NCBI GenBank assembly: GCA_015179125.1
Contig: WHVA01000337.1
Coordinates: forward strand, 62,001-126,000
Length of the DNA: 64,000 nucleotides
Direction of reading: 5' to 3'
Source of the DNA: Gautieria morchelliformis
Lineage: Eukaryota; Basidiomycota; Agaricomycetes; Gomphales; Gomphaceae
Position numbers and translations under genes: made by a program. Position 1 is the stretch's first letter, and every line of letters starts with the position of its first letter. A model generated the notes under the pieces. It was not told the DNA's origin. It did no database searches and worked only from the letters and a program-made list of their open reading frames with translations. Of the stretch, positions 11,514-21,014 are shown in pieces.

Positions 11514-11576
11514 CTTACTGCCCGGGGGGTGCGAGCGCGCGCCCGAAGATATTGAATCGCTTTACCGTGCGTAAAG

Positions 11577-13406
11577 GGTTTGGGTCCGGGTTCGTTGTTC
11601 GTCGTCGCACATTTTTAGGCCCGCCCGCAACGCGACTCGCCTTTTGGTCACGTGCGAGGCAGGTGTAGTGCGTTATTTGCTAGGGGCCTCTTTCGCGCAC
11701 CTCTGTTCCAGCGCAGTAAATACCAGCTTTGCGCCCCTCGTCCTCTGTGACGGCGGCTCCGGTACAGTCCACCCATATATATGTCCCGGCGGGACGCACT
11801 CGCACAGGCCAGACAAACCCGCCGGAGGTTGGACTTCCCCCAGCTGCCGTTAAAGGTGTATATCTCGGGGGTGTATACTTATCTGAGGGGTTCTCACAAA
11901 TTTACTTTGTATTTATGTAACTAGTAGGATGTACACCAGACCTAATACGTCCGTCAAGGCTCATAGCTCTCATGCATGTGCACCGTAGTACGTGAGGGGC
12001 GCTGTATATGTACGGTCCAAGTGCCCCGTAGTGAGAGGCGGGATACGGGCACGTGCACCGTACTGACAGGCTGGATACGGGGCGAGGTGCACCGTATGTA
12101 GAGGCGTAAGGACGGTCGGCGGTCACCGGGGACGGTTGAGGCGTAGGCCGGCGTCTGAATTGAACATGTATTATTTTACTGCAGGTGTAAGGGGGCGGAT
12201 GACGCGTGATCCAGTTATATAATACCCGCCAAGCTCGGAGTACCGTGACGATGCTCTTTCCCGGCAGCGACAACACAACGAGATCTCCCTGGACTGAATA
12301 CATCTGACCCGCTATATGAGCGGGAATATCAGGGCGTACAGCTGGCCCGTCGATGTAAAGACAACGCAAGCCGCAAACGCGGGGGAAGTCCCGTTACGTG
12401 CAGCGGGTAAGCGCCACTCCCGGGAGACAATCAGCTGGCGGCACAGCTACAAGCTCACGCCGGTTAACAGCGGTCAGGGTACTCCACGACGGGCTGGGAC
12501 ACCGCAACAGAAGAGCGAAGGTGTCGAACATGGCAGTTAACGCGCTCTGGCCATCTATTATTTCGTCCAATCTTGACTATCAATATTTTCCTCTTCTTTT
12601 CCATTGCCCCGTCAGATCTCTCTGCTTTGCAACCTGCTTGTCTCTCATCTATACCATTCGGTCGTGTCTATCTCTGGTGTTGGTAGATGTATCTCTGCTA
12701 CAATGTTTCCAAGCAAATTGGAATGCTTGGACAGCCACCAGGTATACGCATGTCGGCATTTAGCAGGGATGGGCGAATTATAAGGTCAGTTGGGGAACGA
12801 CTGCGCTGTTGTGGTTCCTTCGGTAATTGTGCGATATTTACCATCGTACTAAAGTCTCTATTGCGTTCCGCATGTATTCAGGTACGGAAATTAAGAGTGC
12901 CTTTCGAGTCGAATCGTCAATGAGAACCGTGGTATAAGTAGACATCCGTAGAAAGTCAAGTACGCACAGTTATTAAGGTCGCACAGGAATTGAACATGTT
13001 CCCGAAACGCGGGGCTTACAGTAAGACAGATAGGGAGAGTCCATTCAGGGCAAATATGACCAGTTTTATATGGGAATAAGGATATGCTGCACGGAGCAAG
13101 ACGGAGTAAGCAGCGGTGAGGTACCTTGGATAGCCGAATTGGCCGAGATCAAAGGGATCTGTATACGAGCGCTCATCTACGGCAAACCGATTTCGAGCAC
13201 GCAAAATGTGGGTGTGGGTGGAAAATCGTTCAGAGGAACGCGTATGCGTCACGTGACGCATGTCAGCGCGGCATATGCCGCTCAAGTGCGGCACCTTTTC
13301 GCTCATCATACGATCCATTGAGGCAATTTGTGTCAGATTGTCAAATTTCGATGAGTACCTTGGTAAGTATGGGATGCGTGCCTTCTACGGGCACATGATT
13401 TTCGAG
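11577..13406. other. intergenic, no gene supported
   Basis: This is the 3' flank of the GT17 gene. A 155-codon minus-strand frame at 11902-12369 has no recognisable domain. A hAT-terminus-like CAGGGATGGGCGAATT lies near 12765, but no partner end was found. Several GTGCACCGTA-type motifs recur at about 11970-12090. Confidence 0.4.
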
Positions 13407-15696
13407 TTACAGTTTCACATGGGCCGACTGTCTCTCGTTGAAAACCCTCATGTTCTCCGCGACTGTCTCGCCTCTGCATGAAAAGGCTTTTGTGGCCACG
13501 GCATCTATCTCGTTGTCGTCGAGCGGCTTCCAGCACGTCTCCTCCAGATGTCTCCGGAGATGAGCTTTCCGGGCGTACGTCGTCGGCACACCATATCTTG
13601 TGCACCCGTAGGGGCACGGCACCTCCAGCTCCTCTGCACGGCGAAGGTCAGCCTCGGATTTGATGATCTTGGCATCAGATAAGTCCATCGACCCATTCTT
13701 AATGCGCCTAAGCTCGCGCATGAGGTGGGACATGAAGTGCCGTTTGCCGTTTACGGATACATCTGCGCCACATGTCTTGCCGCATCCACTGGCCAAACGG
13801 CACTGGTTTGAGTGCTGTGCCGTCTCTACATGCCGCCCATCGCCGTCGACGTTATTTGATCGCCCGGGGTGCGGGCTTGGAGAGGAAGGTACTGGGTCTG
13901 ACTGCATTGCCAGGCATCCCACCATCTCCAAACTGGCAGCATTTGCTGCCGGTGGGGTGGCCGTAGTGGTCCACGCCACCCCCTGGTTGTAATCTACATG
14001 TTTGTTTTGGATGGTGGGCCTGTAGCATGCGTCAGGGTTATGTCTCTGTCTGTCGAACACACGCGAAGCCACGCACATGTTCTGCCCACCATCTGTATGG
14101 TTTGTCCCTCCGCTATCATAGGAGAAGGACATTCCCTCATATGGGGCCTGATATGGTGGTGGAGCATTGTCACTGTACGGCACATTTTCCTGCGGTAGGT
14201 AAAGGCCTCTAATGTCTTGACCGCTTGAGAACTAGATCAGATATGTGCTATTACACCCATTAAAAATATCTGCCTACCCGGGATATTCCCTCAAGGCTGA
14301 ATATGAGCTGAAGGTCCGGTCTGTCTGACTGGGAGCTGCGTGGCATGAGATCGGCCCAAGCTCTTCCGCGCCAAGCTCAGAAGCATTGTCGGCATGCGCA
14401 GCTTGCGGTAGAAAACTGGGTCCTGTGTCTTGAGCCCTTATAAACACGTTAGATATGCGCTATTGCACAAAAAGGTTTGCGCCTACCCGAAGTATTGGCT
14501 TGAATCCTCAGCGAATGTCACATCTGTCTGTCCACTGGGGGGGAATTCTTGCCTCACAAATTGCGGATAATCAGAGCGGGTGCCAGAGAGTGGTATGCCA
14601 TTCGGAGATTGAGATGGATAACTGTTAATGGGCCATGTGTGGTAAAGTCCTTCCGGCTCCCGGCTTAGGACAAAATGATTAATTTTCTATTGTCACGTAT
14701 AACGGCCACGTGCTTACCCGAAAGCATACTCCTCCACACGATAACCGACAGGTGAGCTTGTCGAGCCAGTGTGATGAGCCGCGCGGTACGGCATAATGTT
14801 TGCCACAGGCTCTTCGTTACCGTGGTCACAACCGGTGTAGGGAATGTCCTGCCGGACGGAACGGAACTGAAAGTACTCTGAGCCAGCACCGCTAACTGCT
14901 GCGCTGTTCTGGAGTGTCCGCTCGCCGTAAACATGCGCGACGTTGTCTACCGGGGGTGCGCAGTGCCGCCATCCCTGTTGGCCGCTTGAGAAAAGGTGAG
15001 TACTGTTCTAGCATGCTGTAGAATGCGTGTACCTACCCATAATCTATCTGACCAGCCGAGTAATATGGCACATGTTCCGTCCCTGGTTGAAAGTCTGCAT
15101 CGGCGACTGGTCCAACGGCAACACATGGTGGAAACTGCGGAACAAAGCCATCTGCCGTTAGAAGCGGCGCATTTCTGTGTCAGCCAGTGAGCCTTTTTGT
15201 CTTCACTCTGACAGAACCTGGCGAAACATACTCAGAAGGTTGACCGACGTTGTCAGTCCAACCTGGGGTGACCGAATTGCCAGCTGCCACATCTCCAACA
15301 AGCTGCTCTAGCGGATACTCGAACAGGCATGCTTGTGGGTCGACAGGTGCGTCCTGCCGAACGTGATCTACAGCCGCATACTATGGGGTGGCGTATACGG
15401 CCGAAACCTCGTCACTCCAGTGTTCTGACACGCCTACATCACCCTGAAACATTGTTAGTGGCATACATCTCAAGCTTGAGAAGAATGCTAACTCTTTTTT
15501 CCTGTGTAAAGCGCCGGTTAGTCCAAGCATATTCACTCGGACCTGCCACTGATGGTTGTGGCTCATACAAACCATCCTGGGGACTGTTGTACTCGATCCG
15601 GACAGGGGATTGCTGCGAGGGAAAAGATGGCGCGGAGGCAGTTACCGGGGACGTCGTACTAGTAGAGTAGTGCGTGTACTTGGTGTGGGACGCCAT
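13407..15696 (-). CDS. multi-exon C2H2-like zinc finger protein, hypothetical
   Basis: The probable start is MASHTKYTHYSTSTTSPV at 15696, a Ser/Pro/Tyr-rich low-complexity N-terminus. The long last exon (14189 to 13407) begins after an intron at 14190-14277. It carries two finger-like motifs: CGKTCGADVSVNGKRHFMSH (C-x3-C-x10-H-x3-H) and CPYGCTRYGVPTT continuing to KAHLRRH (C-x3-C-x13-H-x3-H). An open upstream exon, LPQAAHADNASELGAEELG, joins in frame across that intron. At least four introns start GTAGG or GTAAG on the minus strand (near 14277, 14496, 14720 and 15036). A nuclear DNA-binding role is inferred only from the fingers. Middle exon borders are uncertain and one in-frame TAG near 15380 is unresolved. 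Confidence 0.6.
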
Positions 15697-16571
15697 CTGG
15701 GATCAGAGTATGTTGCGGTAAGAAAACGAACGCAAGCCCTTTATATATCTACTTGGAGCATTCCACAAATAGTCATCCTACTCCACGACTGCGTTGAGTC
15801 CGATACGCTGAGAACGGCGTTATAGAGTTTACAACGTGTCAAAAACGTTGAAACACGCATCAACGCCTCGCAGATCACACGACAAGAAGCATGGGTTAAG
15901 CATTTCAAATATAATGGCTGTGCTCACGATCTCAATGATACACATTTGAATACCATAGAATCAGGGAAAAGGAAGGGCAGTGACGCACTTGATCCAGTAT
16001 CCTGGGGAACCACCCATCTTCTCATGCAATAGATTGTGGTATGGCTCAGTTCATTGTGAACTCTTTATTCTCGATTTAAGTCACGTCCCGGTGCTTGAGG
16101 CCTCCGAGTCAGGGAGCAGTCAAACGTTGACCAAGTTCGGATCGATCCAGTCGAGTCACAATAATAAGGCGTGCCTGACACTCTAACCACGAGGTGTAAA
16201 CGCTAGCTTCTAGCCAAGAATATCTAACCATGGTTTGAGCAATCACAGAAGCACGAGAAAATATTCAGGTGTACATGGGTGCCAAAGTGCCATCGGGTTT
16301 ACATAAAAACGTTTCCTGGCAGTGCCTCTATTTATGGACGTGGAAGGATGGCACTGCTGAGGACAGCTTCTACCTGTGAAGGTTGCAAGTAGCACGTGTC
16401 TGTCGCATTCCAACGCACCTATTTCGAAATGTTACCGCCAGCGAGCCGGAGCGTGACCTTCTCGGAACCCAATAGTTTATCAGCCAATCGCCATTCTCCA
16501 GGCTGTCGTCCAGTGATTATCGGTGAGCTCTGCCGTGCAATTTAACCACACCCACATTCCCTGGATCCTCT
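15697..16571. other. intergenic, nothing recognised
   Basis: About 0.9 kb between the C2H2-like gene start and copia-2. No open frame with a domain, no repeat termini and no RNA gene were recognised. It presumably holds the promoter of the minus-strand gene. Confidence 0.4.
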
Positions 16572-16796
16572 TGTTAGTAATCGGGACGATGACACCGCCG
16601 AGGCAGAGCCGGCACGCACTTAGCCGGAAGTTCGAGATCGCTCTCGACTCCGGGTTGCTGGTGCACCGGCATCGCATCGGCACAGCAGCTCGAAGATATT
16701 AGTAATGTAACGGACATCATATTTTTGTATATAAAGGCAGACGATCTCAAGTAGATTGGAACATAACAGTTTTATTATTTCCTCCTTCGTTCCACA
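16572..16796 (+). repeat. 5' LTR of copia-2 (225 bp)
   Basis: It starts TGTTAGTAATCGGGACG and ends CTTCGTTCCACA, the reverse complement of the copia-1 LTR with many small differences. TGGGCCCCGCGCATAAC follows directly; compared with copia-1, five primer-site bases are missing. Confidence 0.85.
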
Positions 16797-16862
16797 TGGG
16801 CCCCGCGCATAACTAAACTACTACAAATCTAGCTTACTCCAACTACACTCCACCAACTCAAT

Positions 16863-18014
16863 TAGTGTTTTCCAGGCTCGGTCCCGGCTCAAAAGCCGCG
16901 GCTCGGGCCCGGCTTGTCCAGTCCCGGCTCACTCGATTTCAGGGCCTGAACCGATGCAAAAGTCCCGGCCCGGCTTAAGCCCCGGCCTGTAGGTGAGGTT
17001 TCTGACTAGGCCGATGTAGAGCCCAATGTATTTGGTAGACTACCCAGAGTAGCAATTTTAATTACAAGTCTGCATCCTCATCTATCTTTCTACCTGCTTC
17101 GCGGCGCGTGGCTTGATGTGCGTTTTTCGGCGACGGGTGCGGGGGCGGAGAAGGGGGCTCGCGCGCACTCAAAGGCGGGCGCACGTGCGATCACAGCGAC
17201 CCCCCCAGACGGCGGGAGTACTTCAAGGCAGCGCCCGCTCGCGAGTTCAGACCTGCGGCCGAACGCCAGTTTCATGTCATGATGTCGGCGGGGAGCGCGT
17301 GCGCGCGATTGGACCGGCGGGGTCCGGGGACAACCCTCCGCGAAGCGGCACAAGGGGCTGGGGCTGTGGCTGGGGCTGGAGAGCGTCGATGTGGGGACTC
17401 TCTGTCTCGCCTGGGGCCGCGTATGCGACTCACGTGAGCACGTGACCGTGTCGTCGCGCACATCCCCACACCCCCGCACACACACGCCGCCCCCGCCCAC
17501 AATGACTACAGCCACACCCGCAGCGCAACACACCCCCGGCAAGCCCTCCTACCTGGACCCACTGCACCCTTACCTGCACCCTTACCCATACCGGCCCCCC
17601 TCCCAGAGCTAGTGTTTTCCAGGCTCGGGTCTTTGAGGGCCGGGCTTGGCTTAATGCGCCCATGCACGCTTGGGATAGGGCCGGCAACCTCGAGGACCTC
17701 CTCTTCACTGCTGTCACTGTCAGAAATGTGGGGCAAAGGCATAGGGGGCGATGAGAAAGATGGATGCACATTTTTTCACTTATTAGTAGTCACAAAGACA
17801 TGTAACGACCTGTCTATTCTTGGTAAAGAGCTGGCTCCAGCATCACCTGGGAAGCGCCCAAAAGCCGCGGCTTTCGGGCCCGGCTCCAGCTCTCTGGATC
17901 CAAGGACGGGCCCTCAAAGCCGGCCCCATAACGGCTTGGGCCCGGCCCGGCTCGGTCTTTTAGCGGACCGGCTCGGGCTAGGCCGGGGCTTTAGCCGGGA
18001 CCTGGAAAACACTA
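16863..18014 (+). mobile_element. non-autonomous hAT-type transposon with captured sequence, 1152 bp
   Basis: The ends are inverted repeats starting TAGTGTTTTCCAGG, and an 8-bp target duplication AACTCAAT flanks it (16855-16862 and 18015-18022). Both are hAT hallmarks. Removing the element and one duplication restores the copia leader seen in copia-1. Both subterminal regions are rich in GGCCCGGCT and AAAAGCCGCGGC motifs. There is no transposase. A second copy of the left terminus lies inside at 17611, and 17100-17600 resembles the GC-rich gene-like segment at about 45855-46345. Confidence 0.88.
17100..17600 (+). pseudogene. captured fragment of GC-rich host-like gene
   Basis: This part of the hAT element parallels 45855-46345 base by base over long stretches, for example CAAAGGCGGGCGCACGTGCG, GAGCGCGTGCGCGC and CACCCTTACC-type runs. 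It has small differences and indels. It is bounded by a hAT left end at 16863 and a second left-end copy at 17611. The product of the source segment is not known. Frames are short and shifted, so it is a fragment, not a gene. Confidence 0.7.
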
Positions 18015-18675
18015 AACTCAATACCGATCGACGATGTCGAGTAGCAATAACACGTACAAGATCGACCCCTTGAACCGGGATAATTACGCGGCGTGGCGCC
18101 GGCGGCTCGAGTGGATACTCGACGATTTAGATCTGTGGGACGTGGCTATCGGCAGGGAGACAGAACCGAGACCGGCAGATGCCGACAACGTCACTGCAAC
18201 CAAGCAGCAGGAAATCGACGATTGGAGAAGGAAGGACAAGAAAGCTAGAAAAGAGATTTGCCTCAGAGTTGCCGATGAACAACTAGTTTACATCAATCAG
18301 ACAATGTCTGCATTTGCTGTATGGACTAGTTTACAAGCGATATTCGAATCTAAGGGAGCCGTGGGGATTGTAAATCTCCAAAGAGATTTCTTCCGGATGC
18401 TTGCCGAGGACGGCGCGAACATGGAGGAGCACGTACGAAAGCTCCACGGCATTCAACAGGAATTGAATGCGCGGGGGCATTACATCAGTGACACCGAGTT
18501 CTCGAACACGTTGCTGACGTCATTACCAGATTCTTGGTCGGCGTTTATTACGGCAGTAAACGCCAGTGGAGCCGGGACAACAGCTGATATATTAATAGCT
18601 CGGGTCCTCGATGAGGATCGAGCACGGAAAGCTGGATTGGCACGGCAGACGGCGCTTAAGGCGCAACAACGTCAC

Positions 18676-19140
18676 TGTAAGGGCAACCCTGGCTGGTTGT
18701 GGAGATCACACTACCACACAACTGACAAGGGGAAATCCAAAGTATGTATAAATGAACAACAGAGTATACAAGAGAGGGGATTCTCACCTGACAAGGGGAA
18801 ATCCAAAGAGAAAAGTCTAAGGACCCCCAATGTCAGCGAGCCTGTATTATACTACGCTGCGCAGCCAGGGACAACACTTGGCACCCGCCATCAACCCTGC
18901 ATCCCCCTGACCTCCCTGACCCTTGATCGACCCTTGATGTCCGAGTCGCTTAATTTCCGGCACTGTTCCGAGAGCGGAAGTCGGAAATTGGAGTGGAACT
19001 GGTGAGGTGAACAGAACTGGTGGAAGTTCCACCAGAAGCGGAATCGTTTCCGAAAGCGGAGACAGAGATGGAAGCGGAACCGGAAGCGGAGTCGGAAATG
19101 GAGTCGGAACTGGAAATGGAAAACAGGGTGTCCCCTGACA
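18676..19140 (+). repeat. solo LTR of gypsy-1 family (465 bp)
   Basis: It has the same termini as the gypsy-1 LTR and a perfect 5-bp duplication GTCAC at 18671-18675 and 19141-19145. Taking it out rejoins the Gag codons exactly as in copia-1. It is a solo LTR formed by recombination between the two LTRs of a former full element. Confidence 0.93.
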
Positions 19141-19345
19141 GTCACAGGCCCAGGAAAGATGACTCAGGAGCAACAAAAGGAAAGTGCCGAAATTGCGGCA
19201 AGAAGGGTCATTACGTGAAGGACTGCTGGGCGAAAGGTGGCGGCAAGGAAGGCCAAGCACCAAAGTGGTTCAAATCAGGGAACAAAGAGACAGTTAAACA
19301 AGCAGAAGAAAAGGACTTCGCGTTTGTATCTAAGGAGGTACAATA

Positions 19346-19919
19346 CACTGGAGACATGGCAAAATTTCCTGACTTTGGAAATCTACTGGAAATCCTAAGG
19401 ATATTCCACATTTCTTCAAAATTTCCCAGTTCAGGAAATTGGATGAGAATTTAATGTTTCATCAGAGTTTTTTGACTTCAGGAAATCCTTCAAAAATTGT
19501 AAGATTATCACCTCAAAATCTTTAAAAAACTCTTGGGAAACATTGAATTTCATCTGTAATGAAACAAAATATTTATTAAACTTTCCTCAGTTTTGGAAAT
19601 TCTATGAAAATGTTGGTTTCCTGAACATTTGACAGGGAAACTTTGTGGAAATCAGTTTCTATAGAATTTCCTACCTGGGGAAATTTTACTGAAAATTTAG
19701 TTTCATGAAAGAGGAAATTCAATGTTTCCTGAGTGTTTCCTGAAGATTTGTAGGTGTTAATTTTGCAATTTCTGCAGGATTTCCAGCAGCCAAAAAACTC
19801 TGACAAAATATTAAATTTTCATCCAATTTCCTAAACTGGGAAATTTTGAAGAAATGTGGAATATCCTTAGGATTTCTAGTTGATTTCCAAAGTCAGGAAA
19901 TTTTGCCATGTCTCCAGTG
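19346..19919 (+). mobile_element. foldback MITE, near-complete palindrome, 574 bp
   Basis: The left end CACTGGAGACATGGCAAAAT and its exact inverse at the right end form a terminal inverted repeat matching for about 37 bp. It then continues as an imperfect inverted repeat across most of the element (AAATTTCC, GGAAAT and GATATTCCACATTTCTTC pair with their complements). It is A/T-rich and non-coding. No clean target duplication is seen (flanks TA and AC). It interrupts the protease linker of copia-2. The superfamily is uncertain. Confidence 0.8.
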
Positions 19920-20608
19920 ACACAGTGCTATCTATAACTGCATACGACTGGCTAGCCGATTCAGCGGCAACAACACATATAGCCCAAAGCCGAAATGATT
20001 TCGCTAGCTATGGCGAGGACCCATCAGAAATCAAAGGAATTTCACCTGGAGCAGTACTACATACACAAGGCCGAGGCACTATATACATGGAATTCAAGGT
20101 CGGCGCCAAGACAAACACGATCGAACTACGTGACGTCAAGCATGCACCAGATGCGCTGAACAACCTTATCAGTGTAGGGCGTCTAACTGATAAGGACAAC
20201 ACGGCCACATTTACAGGTACCGGCGTCGAATTCAAATCACGCGCCAGCGTTATTTTTGCACAGGGACAGAAGCGCGGGAGGCTATTCTGTTATGAAGGCA
20301 CAGGTCACTCGATCAGTCGAGGCACGGGATTTTGCCACAACGGCAAAGGGACGGTCATGGGACAAATGGCACAGGATACTCGGGCACGTCAACATAAATT
20401 CTATAAAGATGTTGAAATCTAACAATCTAGTTACTGGACTTGAGATCAACGAGTCAAATGAGCCGGGCCAGTGCAAGGCATGCATACAAGGCAAATGGCA
20501 TGTGGAGCCGTTCCCCAAAAGAGCCGAGGACACTGTAGAACAGGTCAGTGACCTAACAGTATCCGATGTATGGGGCCTGCCCAGACCCAGGGACCATCAC
20601 GTGAAAAG

Positions 20609-20964
20609 TGTAGGAATGGACGCGTAAGCAAAAGGGCAAACCGCGTCACCCTGAGTCACAGCATGTGACTAATGATCCAGGAACCATTGTCTCAATAGGA
20701 TGCCATTGTCCACAGTACATATATAGATCGTTCCGCAGTCTCATTGTTATAGTTTTCCTTTGTTCGCTAGCCTATAAAGTAGTTAGCTAGCGAGTCCTAT
20801 CCCTCAGCTGTTTGCAAACCGAGAAAACACTGAGGTAAGACATTTATTACGAGTCCTGTGTCCATTACATATACGCTTGTAGATTTCTATCGTATAGGTA
20901 ATAGTATCTAGCTGTTTGCAAACCGAGCAAACACTGAGATTTCTATCGTATAGTTATTATTACA
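20609..20964 (+). repeat. 5' LTR of copia-3 (356 bp)
   Basis: TGTAGGAATGGACG to TTATTATTACA. It contains TATATATAG near 20720 and a repeated pair of motifs, CTGTTTGCAAACCGAG and ATTTCTATCGTATAG, each present twice within about 130 bp. Confidence 0.75.
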
Positions 20965-21014
20965 GGTTATTGGGCCCCCCGCTCCCTACCCTCAAATAAG
21001 CACTCCTTACTCCG

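Larger units (their letters stand above)
5236..11576 (+). pseudogene. GT17-family N-acetylglucosaminyltransferase gene split by two retroelements
   Basis: The conceptual protein matches glycosyltransferase family 17 (beta-1,4-mannosyl-glycoprotein GlcNAc transferase type), expected in the Golgi. Blocks in order: MHELNTVVDRFFIIES (5247), then an intron at 5298-5357, FAGIPKVPVFSQNHAHFDAF, and PLVVFSDV just before 5583. After the insertion come IPAAHTLRLIKAC (6221 on), NYIYLFEWPYSW, GSWRAQIHEWG, HSKATDVVLADAGWHC, YCFRYIHEFVTKMQG, GFSHADRIGGD and NADKFKFL at 7020. LPGGCERAPEDIESLYRA and a stop (11574-11576) follow the second insertion. Further introns lie near 6431-6510 and 6560-6630. The exon at 5236 starts after an acceptor-like CAATAG, and earlier exons were not found. 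Besides the two insertions there is a frame slip before 5583 and a missing base at the expected SDVDE acidic motif, so the gene is dead. Confidence 0.85.
16572..20608 (+). mobile_element. copia-2, older relative of copia-1, nested by several insertions
   Basis: The 5' LTR at 16572-16796 is a diverged copy of the copia-1 LTR in plus orientation, followed by a shortened primer site and the same leader. The gag region is over 95% identical by eye to copia-1 in its first 200 codons. It is interrupted by a hAT element (16863-18014), a solo gypsy LTR (18676-19140) and a foldback MITE (19346-19919). It is cut at 20608 by the LTR of copia-3. The rest of integrase, RT, RNase H and the 3' LTR are missing from the window. 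Confidence 0.88.
18034..20608 (+). pseudogene. copia-2 gag, protease and partial integrase, interrupted
   Basis: MSSSNNTYKIDPLNRDNY at 18034 opens the same Gag as copia-1. The frame runs to about 18672, where the solo LTR interrupts at the codons for QRH. It resumes at 19141 with the CCHC knuckle CRNCGKKGHYVKDC and is again interrupted at 19346. After 19919 come the protease block DWLADSAATTHIAQS and the HHCC part of integrase in shifted frames (20256-20600), ending at TVSDVWG. Beyond 20608 the LTR of copia-3 begins. Not functional. Confidence 0.85.

Noticed and set aside
12764-12780. hAT-like terminus CAGGGATGGGCGAATT
   Set aside because: No inverted partner or 8-bp duplication was found within several kb.
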